Source: Dyella amyloliquefaciens
GTDB lineage: Bacteria; Pseudomonadota; Gammaproteobacteria; Xanthomonadales; Rhodanobacteraceae
Assembly (NCBI RefSeq): GCF_004296575.1
Contig: NZ_SAYT01000007.1
Location: 434,001 to 498,000, forward strand
DNA: 64,000 nt
Direction: 5' to 3'
The notes under the pieces are model-generated. The model saw only the letters and a program-made list of their open reading frames with translations. It was not told the origin of the DNA and searched no databases. This document shows, one piece after another, positions 35,841 to 44,627 of this stretch. The translations under genes and the position numbers were made by a program. Within the stretch, counting starts at the first letter, position 1; each line of letters starts with the position of its first letter.

Positions 35841-36482
35841 TTACGTCAGCATCCCGTGCTCGCGCGCATAGGCGTAAACGTCCAGGTCGCTCTTCAGGCC
35901 AAGCTTCGCCATCGCATCCATTTTCTGGCGGCTGATGGTCTTCACACTGCGGCTGAGCTGGCTTGCGATTTCGGAAACCGTGAAACCGGAAGCGAACAGG
36001 CGCAGCACTTCGGTCTCACGCTTGGAAAGCACCGGCTGCATTGAGAGATTGCTTCCGGAACGCGCCATGTCCAGCGCCTTGCGAATGCCTGCACTCAAGT
36101 AGTCACGCCCGTGGGAAACCGCCTGTACGGCCAGCGTCAGTTCGGTCAGTGCATCGGACTTGCCGAGCAGGCCACGCACACCGGTCGCGAGGATGGAATT
36201 CAGCACGCCAGCGTTGTTGACCATGGTGAGCACGATCACCGGCAGCGTGGGCCAGCGCCGGTGGATGAGTCCGAGCATGTGCAGACCATCGGCGACTTGT
36301 CCGCCAGGCATGCTGAAATCGGTGAGGACGATATCGCAGGCATGCGCGTGGATCGCCTCGACCAACTCCGCGGGCGAGCTGACATCCGCTACCACGGCGG
36401 CCTGTGCCTGGCTCTCCAGCAGCGTACGGACTCCGCTGCGGACAATGGGGTGGTCATCGGCCAGAATGATGCGCAAAGTCAT
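35841..36482 (-). CDS. NarL/FixJ-family response regulator (BvgA/EvgA/RcsB-like)
   Basis: The 213-residue protein has a receiver domain (acidic pair Asp9/Asp10 in LADDHP, phosphoacceptor Asp55 in VLTDFSMPGG, Lys in LLGKSD) and a LuxR-type helix-turn-helix at about 150-210 (LSKRETEVLRLFASGFTVSE...). It diverges from the large hybrid kinase at 36658, with 175 bases between, and is its obvious partner. Layout and size match BvgA or EvgA. Target genes are not known. Confidence 0.9.
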   Translation of the reverse strand: MTLRIILADDHPIVRSGVRTLLESQAQAAVVADVSSPAELVEAIHAHACDIVLTDFSMPGGQVADGLHMLGLIHRRWPTLPVIVLTMVNNAGVLNSILATGVRGLLGKSDALTELTLAVQAVSHGRDYLSAGIRKALDMARSGSNLSMQPVLSKRETEVLRLFASGFTVSEIASQLSRSVKTISRQKMDAMAKLGLKSDLDVYAYAREHGMLT

Positions 36483-36657
36483 GGCTGTTCAGGTCGCACG
36501 CCGGTGAGGGCTGTAGGTTAGCCGATTGCGCATGGCATGCAGAGGCGATAAAGCCCTACTCGTTGCCGGGCCATCTTCAGACAATTCTTATAGAGCATGA
36601 TGTAGTCGGGTCACTAAGCTCCATCCCTCCTTGGCTGGCTGGAATCCGGGCGCACCC
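36483..36657. promoter_or_regulatory. Divergent control region of the two-component system
   Basis: 175 bases separate the start codons of the regulator and kinase. GCATGGCATGC near 36530-36541 is a short inverted motif, and TTATAGAG near 36588-36595 is a possible -10 box toward the kinase. Autoregulation by the response regulator is usual for such pairs, but I cannot place its site with confidence. Confidence 0.35.
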
Positions 36658-39600
36658 ATGGACGTCAACGACGTTTTTCACAGTGACGCGACATCTGATC
36701 GCCCTCGATATCGCTGGTTCAGCACCAGCACTCCGCTATGGCGTTGGCTTATCGGGCTCACCCTGGTTTGCTGGCTGGCAGCATCGGCCCCAGCCTTCGC
36801 GGCACAGGAAGGCCGCGGACAGGACGGTACGACTTCAACCGTCAAGGAATCGAACGCCAGCGGGCTGTCGCTGACACCGGAAGAAGACGCCTGGCGTCGT
36901 CAGCATCCGGTCGTCGAGGTAGGTGTTTACGCGGGCGATCATCTGCCGGCGGAGACGTGGGTGGCGGGCCGTCCCGAAGGCTTCGGCGTGGACTATGCCC
37001 GGCTGCTGGCAGGCAAGATCGGCCTTCGACTGTCGTTCCACCCCTATACCGATACCAACATCGCGTCTGCCGCGCATCCGGTCGCTGCTTACGACCTGCT
37101 CACGGCGATGTCGACGCTGCAGGCCGAGACCGTCGGCTTCGACATGCTCAGGCCGTATGGCTCGGGTCCGTTGATCCTCGTCGGCCGCAAGGATGACGAG
37201 CGCATCAGGACCGAAAGCGACCTGGAGCATTCACGCATTGCCATCGAGCGTGATTTTCGCCGCGTTGCCGATCTGCTGGCCAGGCGGTTTCCGGGGGCCA
37301 CGCTCGTGTTTGCCGATGATGGTCGGCAGGCCTTGAATCTGGTTGCGACAGGCAGAGCAGATGCCTACGTGGGGGCCACGTCATCGCGCACGCAGATGTT
37401 GCTGCTCGAGCGTAGTGACGATGACCTGGTTGCCCTCGGGCCACTGGATCTTCCGTCAATCAGTATCGGACTGGCCGTGCCGCACGACCGCGCCATGCTG
37501 TTGCAACTGTTGCGCAAGGCCGAAGCCGCCGTAACGGTCGAGGAAATCGCGCGACTGCGCATGCGCTGGGGCCTGAACAACGACAGCACCACGCCATTGG
37601 TTCGCGAGCCGACCACATCGGAACGTGACTGGCTGCGTGCCTTGCCGCCGCTGCGCGTGGGTTACGAAATCGATCGCTATCCGTACACGTTCCGGAACAG
37701 CCGCGGACAGTTCGACGGCCTGGCGGCGGACTATGTCGTGCTCCTGCAGAAGCAGCTCGGTCTGCAGATCGAGCCCGTGCCGGCCAGGGACTGGAGCGAG
37801 CTCCAGCGCATGGTGCGTTCGGGAGAGATCGACATGGTGGCCGCTGCCATGCCGGACGACTTCGGCGCGCAGTACATGGTGTTCAGCCGCAGCTACGAAC
37901 ATTTTCCCGCCGTGATCGTGGCCCGGGTCCATGGTCCAACCCTGCTGGGGCCGGAGGATCTCGCCGGGCACAAGGTGGCCGTGCGCGATGAGGCCGGCTT
38001 GCTGTCGCACCTGCGAGCGCTCTCGCCGGGCACGCACTGGCTTTCCGTGGGCAGCAACGAGGAAGGACTGGCCATGGTGGCCTCGGGTCGCGCCGACGCC
38101 TATGTGGGCACCTTGCCCGCACTGGACGCGCTGATACGCGACCGCTACGCGGCGACCCTGCGCGTCGTGGGACCCGCTGGCGTGGACCAGGACTTCACCG
38201 TAGGTGTCGCCAACCGCTATGAGCGCCTGGCGCCCATGCTCAATCGCGTGCTGGCCAGTGTGAAGGACAGCGAGCGGCAATCGACCCGTGGCCGATGGTT
38301 GACGGCGCAATACCACTACGGCGTGCCGTGGGCATGGGTGCTGGCGGGGATGGGCGTGGCCTTGCTGGTTGTCGGCCTCGTGAGTGTCTCCTATCTGCGG
38401 CAGCATCGCGCCATGCGTGCACAACGCCTGGCTGAGCAGGCGCTTGCTGCGCAGCTCAAGTTCCAGCAGGCGCTGCTCGAGACGATTCCCTATCCGGTCT
38501 TTGTGAAAGACGAAGGTGGGCGCTACATCGCTGTCAATCGCGCCTACGAAGAAATGTTCGGCTGCTCGCGCGATACGCTGCTGGGTCACACCATCGTGGA
38601 AACGCGGCATGCCTCCGGCATGGATGCCAAGGCGTTGCACGAGGCCGACATGCAAGTGATTGCGCACAATCAGGGCGGTCATCGTGAGCTCTACATCGGG
38701 CCCAAGGAGGAGTGCGGGGCCGCGCGAGACGCGTTGCTGTGGAGGCATACCTTCGAACGAGGGCCGGGCCAGGGCATGGGCCTGCTCGGCACCCTGGTGG
38801 ACGTGAGCGATCTGCGCCGGGCCGAAGCCCGCGCACTGGCCTCCGAACAGAAGCTCATCGATACGAACGAAAGCCTGCCTGGCGTCGTCATGCGCGTGCG
38901 CTATGCACCGGATGGATTGAGCAGCTTCGACTATGTCGGCGGTGAAACCGTAGCGTTGTTTGGCCTGACCCACGACGAATTGCTGCAAGGCCTGCGTCGC
39001 CCCTTCGACGTGATGATCGAGGAAGACAAGCCCCGCGTACGCGCGGCGATCGAACAGGTGCAGGCGGGGCAGGGCGCGCACAGCGTGGAATACCGCGTGA
39101 TGTCACCAGCGGGCACTCGCTGGGTCCGAGCGTCATTCGGTCCGCCGCGCAATGAAGCGGATGGCGTGGTCAGTTGTAGCGTCTTCTGCATCGACGTCAC
39201 TACCGAGAAAGCGCAGGCCCAGGCCTTGATCGAGGCCAAGGCAGCGGCCGAAGCGGCCGTGGTGGCCAAGAGTGCATTTCTCGCCATGATGAGCCACGAA
39301 ATCCGCACGCCGATGGCGGGCGTGCTCAGCCTGGTCGAACTGCTTGGCAAGACGCGGCTCGATGGCGAGCAGGCGCATATGCTCGAAATGGTGCATGACT
39401 CGGCCGATGCACTGTTGCAGATCCTGGACGACATTCTCGATTTCTCGCGGATCGAGGCGGGTCGCCTGCAATTGCATGAACATGCCTTCGACCTGCGCCT
39501 GATGACGGACGGCGTGCTTGGCTTGTTCGCTTCCCTGTCGCGCGAGAAGGGCGTGCGGCTTTACGCCAGCCTCGACTGGCGCCTGGCGGCCGAATATCGG

Positions 39601-41097
39601 GGCGACATGACCCGTGTACGGCAGATCATCACCAACCTGTTGAGCAACGCACTGAAGTTCACCGCCAAAGGGCGCGTCGAACTGCACATGGAGCTGCTGG
39701 AAGACTCCCTCGAAGGCCATCGTCTTGGCATCACTGTTTCGGACACTGGCATTGGCATGTCGCAGGATCAGCTGGACCGCCTGTTCCAGCCTTTCGCGCA
39801 GGCGGAAGCCTCCACGTCCCGCCGTTATGGCGGCACAGGGCTTGGCTTGACCATATGCCGTCGCCTGGCGCACATGATGGGTGGTGAAATCCGGCTCGCC
39901 AGCACGCCTGGCTTCGGCACCCAGTCGACCTTCGAAGTTCGACTTCCGGTGGAGCAGTCACTCCGGCCTCAACCAGGGCTGGCTGGAAAAAGAGCGCTGC
40001 TGTGCACCGGCGACATCCTGTTGGAGCGTGAACTGTCGAACACCATGTCGGCACTCGGCATGTCCATCGTGGGGGCGGACCCGAAGGACCTTGCCGAATA
40101 CGATCCGGAGGACATCGACCTCTATGTGGTCGACCTGGACGTAGCGGCACGCGGGGAGTTCCCCGAAGGAGCGCATGCCATCCGCCTGCTGGATGTTCCC
40201 GACCCGCGTGGCTTCTACCTCGAACACGGTGACGTGATGCTGGGTGGCCAGCCACTGCTATGGCGTTCTGCCATCGATGCCTGCCATGTTGCGCTGGGCC
40301 TGCCCCTGCCGCCTCACGCCAACGTCGAGGCTGGTACTCCACGACGCCACGATGCGCGCATCCTGGTGGCGGAAGATCATCCCATCAACCGTGCCGTCAT
40401 CAGTCGTCAGCTGGATCGCCTGGGTTATCCGCACACCATTGTTGATAACGGCCAGGAGGCATTGCGAGCGTTGGCGACGTCGCGCTACGACCTGCTGATC
40501 ACGGACTGCCATATGCCGGTCCTCGACGGCTACATGCTGGCGCGGAGGATTCGCGACATCGAGAAGGGAAGTGGCACCCATCTGCCCATCGTGGCGCTTT
40601 CCGCCAGCGCCTTACCGGAGGAAGTCTCCCGTTGCCGCGAGGCGGGCATGGATGAGTTCCTCGCCAAGCCCGTGCAATTGGCCGAACTCGCGGCGATGAT
40701 GTCGGCGTCCCTCGCGGGCAAGGAGCGCGATGCATCCCGTGCCGATAACCGCACGCCGGCTGCAGAGACGGGACAATGGCGGCTGCTGCTGGAAGCCTAT
40801 GGCTCGCCGGCGCGGGTGCGCGACGTGTTGCGCAGCTTGATCGACGCTACCCGGCGTGACTTCGTGGAACTCGATCGCGCCATCGAGCGCGGCAGCTCCT
40901 ATCGGCAAGGCGAACTGCTTCACCGCATTCGCGGTGCACTGCGCCTTGTCGGTGAGGGCGCCCCCGATGATGTGGGGGACAATAAGCACCAACGCGACGA
41001 GCTGAAGCGTTACCTCGGCGAGCTCGAAGCGCTGCTCGATCGGTCCGAACATTGGCTTGAGAACGGGCATGGTGCTGACAGGACGCCGGTGCGGTGA
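36658..41097 (+). CDS. BvgS/EvgS-like hybrid sensor histidine kinase
   Basis: This 1479-residue phosphorelay kinase has a membrane or signal segment at 28-48, two periplasmic solute-binding (SBP_bac_3) domains at about 85-305 and 328-545, and a membrane helix at 558-580. Next come two PAS domains (about 603-720 and 735-855), HisKA with His880 in SHEIRTP, and a HATPase with DTGIGM and GGTGLGL. A degenerate receiver-like domain (about 1110-1215) lacks the acidic pocket. An intact receiver (about 1233-1345) has Asp1283 and a C-terminal Hpt-like segment has His1422 (LLHRIRGALRLVG). The ligand of the Venus-flytrap domains is unknown. The start is ATG 36658; a TTG at 36631 is possible. Confidence 0.92.
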   Translation: MDVNDVFHSDATSDRPRYRWFSTSTPLWRWLIGLTLVCWLAASAPAFAAQEGRGQDGTTSTVKESNASGLSLTPEEDAWRRQHPVVEVGVYAGDHLPAETWVAGRPEGFGVDYARLLAGKIGLRLSFHPYTDTNIASAAHPVAAYDLLTAMSTLQAETVGFDMLRPYGSGPLILVGRKDDERIRTESDLEHSRIAIERDFRRVADLLARRFPGATLVFADDGRQALNLVATGRADAYVGATSSRTQMLLLERSDDDLVALGPLDLPSISIGLAVPHDRAMLLQLLRKAEAAVTVEEIARLRMRWGLNNDSTTPLVREPTTSERDWLRALPPLRVGYEIDRYPYTFRNSRGQFDGLAADYVVLLQKQLGLQIEPVPARDWSELQRMVRSGEIDMVAAAMPDDFGAQYMVFSRSYEHFPAVIVARVHGPTLLGPEDLAGHKVAVRDEAGLLSHLRALSPGTHWLSVGSNEEGLAMVASGRADAYVGTLPALDALIRDRYAATLRVVGPAGVDQDFTVGVANRYERLAPMLNRVLASVKDSERQSTRGRWLTAQYHYGVPWAWVLAGMGVALLVVGLVSVSYLRQHRAMRAQRLAEQALAAQLKFQQALLETIPYPVFVKDEGGRYIAVNRAYEEMFGCSRDTLLGHTIVETRHASGMDAKALHEADMQVIAHNQGGHRELYIGPKEECGAARDALLWRHTFERGPGQGMGLLGTLVDVSDLRRAEARALASEQKLIDTNESLPGVVMRVRYAPDGLSSFDYVGGETVALFGLTHDELLQGLRRPFDVMIEEDKPRVRAAIEQVQAGQGAHSVEYRVMSPAGTRWVRASFGPPRNEADGVVSCSVFCIDVTTEKAQAQALIEAKAAAEAAVVAKSAFLAMMSHEIRTPMAGVLSLVELLGKTRLDGEQAHMLEMVHDSADALLQILDDILDFSRIEAGRLQLHEHAFDLRLMTDGVLGLFASLSREKGVRLYASLDWRLAAEYRGDMTRVRQIITNLLSNALKFTAKGRVELHMELLEDSLEGHRLGITVSDTGIGMSQDQLDRLFQPFAQAEASTSRRYGGTGLGLTICRRLAHMMGGEIRLASTPGFGTQSTFEVRLPVEQSLRPQPGLAGKRALLCTGDILLERELSNTMSALGMSIVGADPKDLAEYDPEDIDLYVVDLDVAARGEFPEGAHAIRLLDVPDPRGFYLEHGDVMLGGQPLLWRSAIDACHVALGLPLPPHANVEAGTPRRHDARILVAEDHPINRAVISRQLDRLGYPHTIVDNGQEALRALATSRYDLLITDCHMPVLDGYMLARRIRDIEKGSGTHLPIVALSASALPEEVSRCREAGMDEFLAKPVQLAELAAMMSASLAGKERDASRADNRTPAAETGQWRLLLEAYGSPARVRDVLRSLIDATRRDFVELDRAIERGSSYRQGELLHRIRGALRLVGEGAPDDVGDNKHQRDELKRYLGELEALLDRSEHWLENGHGADRTPVR

Positions 41098-41163
41098 ACG
41101 TGACGCCGCGCGGCGGGCATCGCAAGATATAACGATCGCACCCGTGACCTTTGCCACGTTCCG

Positions 41164-41177
41164 TGACTTGTAAGTCA
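41164..41177. other. 14-base inverted repeat before a small gene
   Basis: TGACTT-GT-AAGTCA is a perfect inverted repeat in the 189-base gap between the kinase gene and the small hypothetical gene at 41287. It is about the size of a NarL-type or dimeric regulator site. A TGACCT at 41145-41150 resembles a half-site. Confidence 0.3.
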
Positions 41178-41286
41178 TGCGTAAGCTTCTGGTGTCATTG
41201 CCTTCCGCGCCCTTGATGGCCGTGTCCCCACACGACCATAGTTTCCCCCTGACACGCGTGGCGAGGCCCGGAAATGGAGTCCGCGC

Positions 41287-41616
41287 ATGGCCATGCTCGT
41301 CGGTATCTATCTTCTGCAAGTCGAGTCCGTTGAAGTCCCTCGCGATGGCGCGAGTTCATGGACGGCTACATGGACACTTCTGCGCTCCCCGTCAGGCAAT
41401 CATCTCGACTGGGAGTTGCTGGTGCAGCGCGATACGCCGCGCACTTTTCCTCGTGAAGCAGACGCCTTGCGCGCCGGTCAGGACGAAGGCACGACATTCG
41501 CGAGAATGCTGCAGGGAGACGATGGTCTCGAGCCGATGATCGCCGAAGAACTTCAAGTGAAAGCTCCCTTGCGGGAGACAGTGGCTCCCGCAAGGCGATC
41601 ATTCGCGCTCCACTGA
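41287..41616 (+). CDS. Hypothetical small protein
   Basis: A 109-residue reading frame with ATG at 41287 preceded by GGAG at seven bases. The product has no signal or membrane segment. It opens MAMLVGIYLLQVESVEV, followed by TWTLLRS and LDWELLVQRDTPRTFPREADA, which looks like a small beta-strand-rich soluble protein. I do not recognise the family. Third-position GC is clearly lower than in neighbouring genes, so it may be recently acquired or not a true gene. No competing gene covers this interval. Confidence 0.45.
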   Translation: MAMLVGIYLLQVESVEVPRDGASSWTATWTLLRSPSGNHLDWELLVQRDTPRTFPREADALRAGQDEGTTFARMLQGDDGLEPMIAEELQVKAPLRETVAPARRSFALH

Positions 41617-41675
41617 TGGCGCCTTGCGCGTTCCTCTCGTTGAGGAAGCGTGGTGGGCATTCAGAGCACGCATGA

Positions 41676-41702
41676 AAAAGCCCGCATGAAGCGGGCTTTT
41701 TT
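41676..41702. terminator. Bidirectional terminator of tRNA-Leu
   Basis: AAAAGCCCGC-ATGAA-GCGGGCTTTT forms a 10-bp stem with A and T runs on both sides. It lies 13 bases after the 3' end of the minus-strand tRNA-Leu and could also stop transcription from the small plus-strand gene. Confidence 0.85.
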
Positions 41703-41714
41703 CATCGAGCTATT

Positions 41715-41800
41715 TGGTACCGGTGATAGGACTCGAACCTACACTCTGTCGCCAGAAGCGGATTTTGAGTCCGCCGCGTCTACCATTCCGCCACACCGGC
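41715..41800 (-). tRNA. tRNA-Leu (anticodon CAA)
   Basis: An 86-base class II tRNA with encoded CCA. Acceptor GCCGGTG pairs with CACCGGT-type 3' sequence, the anticodon stem GCGGA/TCCGC encloses loop CTCAAAA (anticodon CAA), the long variable arm is CTTCTGGCGACAGAGT-like, and the T-loop is TTCGAGT. It reads UUG. Confidence 0.97.
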
Positions 41801-41825
41801 ATTGCAGCGAGGCATTATGCCGGGT

Positions 41826-42404
41826 TCAGTGCACCGGGTCGAGACCCAGTTGACGATCGCTGCGCTGGTAGTGGTCCTGGCCGAGCGGCTGGAACACGGC
41901 GCAGTGGGTCATCTGGCCTGAATAGATGTGGAGGCTGACGGCCACGGCATCATCGCTGGGGTTGCGGATGGTGTGGTACTCGTGCGGCGGGATCAGGCTG
42001 CCGGCGGAACCGGGGCCTGCCTGGATGGAACCTACCGGCTGGAAGCGGTAGTGGCCATCTTCGTCGGCCAGGCGTTCGTACTGCACCACCTCGAGCGCGC
42101 CACTCCAGACACCTTCCACGCACCACATGCCGCAATGATCGTGAATGGGCGTGCCCTGGCCCGGGCCCCAGGTCATCGCTACCACGCAATAGCCATGCTC
42201 TTCGCTGCGGTACAGCTCGCGGCGCGCGTAGCGGCCTTCCGCGGTCTCGAACACGCAGTCGGGCAACTTCACTTCCTTGCCGCGAATGAGCTTGCACAGG
42301 CTGTTGCGCAGGCTGTCGGTAACAGCGCGGGTGGAATCCTCAGCGACGGCGGCGTCGATGGCGTCGATTAGTTGGCGGGAGCCAGGAAAATCCAGGGTGA
42401 GCAT
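41826..42404 (-). CDS. Cysteine dioxygenase-type thiol dioxygenase
   Basis: The 192-residue cupin enzyme oxidises a thiol such as cysteine or 3-mercaptopropionate to its sulfinate with non-heme iron. Two iron histidines are His88 and His90 in PIHDHCGMWCVEG, the third lies in PPHEYHTIRNPS near residue 143. The segment CVVAMTWGPGQGTPIH is typical of bacterial members. Which thiol is used cannot be read from the motifs. It neighbours the MetX-type gene, giving a small sulfur-metabolism cluster, with 67 bases between them. Confidence 0.87.
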   Translation of the reverse strand: MLTLDFPGSRQLIDAIDAAVAEDSTRAVTDSLRNSLCKLIRGKEVKLPDCVFETAEGRYARRELYRSEEHGYCVVAMTWGPGQGTPIHDHCGMWCVEGVWSGALEVVQYERLADEDGHYRFQPVGSIQAGPGSAGSLIPPHEYHTIRNPSDDAVAVSLHIYSGQMTHCAVFQPLGQDHYQRSDRQLGLDPVH

Positions 42405-42471
42405 GTCGTTCTCGGATGATGGTGCTGCCCATCCATCTTAGCAGCGCCGGCAGGTGCTCGCAGGCGCCCGC

Positions 42472-43575
42472 TCAGAGGCGCCCCAGGAAACCGCCAATGG
42501 CGCGGCTGTAGTTGGGGATGTCGACCAGGAAGGCGTCGTGCCCCTGCGGCGAATTGAGGGCCACGAAGTCGACCTCGGCGCCTGCGGCGCGCAGGCCATC
42601 GGCGATCTGCTCTTGCTGCTCCAGCGGGAACAGGATGTCCGTGCTGACGCCGATCACCATCGCCTGCTCGATACGGATGCGCTTGAGGCCTTCCATCACG
42701 CTGCCATTGCCGTACTCGGCGATATCGAACCAGTCACTGGCGCGCGAGAGGTAGAGATAGCTGTTGGGATCGAAGGTATGCACGAAGCGTTGTGCATGGC
42801 CTTCCAGGTACGACTCGACTTCGAATTCCATGCCGAACGGGTTGTCGTCACGCTGCTCGGGATCGAGACGGATGCGCGCGAAGCGGCCATTCCACTCCAT
42901 GGCCGAGCGGTAGGTGATCACGCCCAGCTTGCGCGCGATGCTCATGCCCGCTTCGGGGTAGTGTGCGTGGTCGTAGCGGCCGTTGTCCCAATCGGGATCG
43001 AGGCGGATGGCCTCGCGTTGCAGCGAGCGGATGGCGATGGCGAACGGCTGCGCCTGGGGCGCCGTATCCACGCTGATATGCGCGCGCACGCTGCCCGGGT
43101 GCAACACCATGTAGGCCAGCGCGCTCATGCCGCCCATCGAGCAGCCGATGAGGCAGGCCAACTGGTCGATGCCCAGGCTGGTGACGGCGGCGTGCGCCGC
43201 ATTGGCGACGTCTTCCAGCGACAGCTCGGGGAAGTCGAGGCGGTAGGCTTCGCCCGTGGCCGGGTTGATCGAAGCGGCGCAGGTAGAGCCTTTGTCGCTG
43301 CCCAGCGAGTTGACGCAGATGACGTACCAGCGTGAGGTATCGATGGCCTTGCCGGGACCGATCATCGCCTCCCACCAGCCGGGCGAGGGGTCTTCGGCGT
43401 TGGAGGTGGCGTGGGCGCTGGGCGAGAGGCCGGTGAGGATCAGTACGGCGTTGTCGCGCGCCGGGCTCAACTCGCCCCAGGCTTCATAGGCGACGCGCGC
43501 GCCGTGGAGTTCGCCGCCGCGCTTCATCGCGAATGGCGAGGGCAGGGCAAAGTAACGGCGCGCGTCGTTCATCAA
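42472..43575 (-). CDS. metX: MetX-family O-succinyltransferase (probably serine O-succinyltransferase)
   Basis: The 367-residue alpha/beta hydrolase-fold transferase has nucleophile Ser146 (IGCSMGGM), Asp in GVSTDILFP and His in SPQGHDAF. The stretch GLSPSAHATSNAEDPSPGWW near residues 49-68 resembles members from Xanthomonas and Rhodanobacter reported to succinylate L-serine for cysteine synthesis, rather than homoserine acetyltransferases. Homoserine as acceptor remains possible. The stop codon of the ccmI gene overlaps its start by four bases (43572-43575), so it may be transcribed with the ccm operon. Confidence 0.85.
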   Translation of the reverse strand: MMNDARRYFALPSPFAMKRGGELHGARVAYEAWGELSPARDNAVLILTGLSPSAHATSNAEDPSPGWWEAMIGPGKAIDTSRWYVICVNSLGSDKGSTCAASINPATGEAYRLDFPELSLEDVANAAHAAVTSLGIDQLACLIGCSMGGMSALAYMVLHPGSVRAHISVDTAPQAQPFAIAIRSLQREAIRLDPDWDNGRYDHAHYPEAGMSIARKLGVITYRSAMEWNGRFARIRLDPEQRDDNPFGMEFEVESYLEGHAQRFVHTFDPNSYLYLSRASDWFDIAEYGNGSVMEGLKRIRIEQAMVIGVSTDILFPLEQQEQIADGLRAAGAEVDFVALNSPQGHDAFLVDIPNYSRAIGGFLGRL

Positions 43576-44627
43576 TGAACCTTGTCGATGGTGATCCTGA
43601 TCGGGTTGCGCGTAGTGACGTCGACCACGCCGGCGTCGCCTTCGAGGTCGCCCGCCTGCGGCATGGCCTGCCCGTGCTTGCTGATACGGGCACCGACGAA
43701 CACGCGCGATGCCGAGGATAGTTTGAACTGGGGCGTCATGCCCATCGCATCGGTGAGCGTCACCGTGGCAGGCAGCGCTGCGGCATCCAGCTTCGCCACG
43801 GCCAGCGGCATGGGCGGTCCTTGCTCGGCCCGGGCATAGACGAACAGCGTGTCGCCAGGGCTCAGCTTGTCCTTGAGGGTCGGCGACAGGCTCACCTGCA
43901 CCTGCAGCGCGGGGCCTTGTGCTTCGTCGGCTGCAGCGGCGGGTGCTTCCGGGGCAGTCTTGCCGCCATTGCCTGCACGTGCGTCGGCCACGGCAATCTG
44001 CTCGGTGACGGCTTTGGCCACGCTGGAGCCGGGATCAAGTTGGGGCTGCAGCTGACGCCAGGTGGCGGCCGCTTCGGCGTAGTGGTCGCGCTGGAACTGG
44101 CTGATGCCCAGCAGCCAAAGTCCGCGTTGGCTTTGCGGGTCCAGCTTCACCGCGCGCTCCAACAGCTCGACGGCGCGCCCCTCGATGCGATGGTCTTCGC
44201 GTTGCAGCGAGTCGGCTTCGGCCCAGCCGACCATGGCGGCACTGTTGTTGGCGTCGAGGTGCAGCACCTGGTCGTAGGCATCACGCGCTTCGCTGGCGCG
44301 GTGCATCACGCTGTAGGTCTGCGCCAGCAGCATCCAGCCCTGCAGATCGTCCGGCTGCTGCGCGAGGTGATCCTTCAGCTCGGCGACGGCCTGATCGATA
44401 TTCATGCTCTTGGGTTGCTGCTGCACGCCATTGAGCGCGACCGGCGTGCCCACCGCGAGATACAGCCCGATGGCTGCGATCGGCAGGACGAAGGCCAACG
44501 CCAAAGCGAGCGCAAAGACCCGGCGGGAGCGACCATGCTGGCGGCCATGGCGCATCAGGGGCCAAAGCAGCAGCAACAGCGCCGCGGCGATCATCGCTGC
44601 GGCGATCAGGAAAAAAGCCAGCTTCAC
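43572..44627 (-). CDS. ccmI: Cytochrome c maturation protein CcmI (TPR)
   Basis: CcmI holds apocytochrome c and presents it to the heme ligation complex. The 351-residue protein has two N-terminal membrane helices (about 2-22 and 35-58), followed by TPR-like helices (about 75-215: NIDQAVAELKDHLAQQPDDL, AAMVGWAEADSL, AVKLDPQSQRGLWLLGISQF) and a periplasmic C-terminal beta domain. The start is GTG at 44627, preceded by AAGGGGA and overlapping the ccmH stop (GTGA); an open frame upstream belongs to no gene. It ends the ccm set. Confidence 0.88.
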   Translation of the reverse strand: MKLAFFLIAAAMIAAALLLLLWPLMRHGRQHGRSRRVFALALALAFVLPIAAIGLYLAVGTPVALNGVQQQPKSMNIDQAVAELKDHLAQQPDDLQGWMLLAQTYSVMHRASEARDAYDQVLHLDANNSAAMVGWAEADSLQREDHRIEGRAVELLERAVKLDPQSQRGLWLLGISQFQRDHYAEAAATWRQLQPQLDPGSSVAKAVTEQIAVADARAGNGGKTAPEAPAAAADEAQGPALQVQVSLSPTLKDKLSPGDTLFVYARAEQGPPMPLAVAKLDAAALPATVTLTDAMGMTPQFKLSSASRVFVGARISKHGQAMPQAGDLEGDAGVVDVTTRNPIRITIDKVH

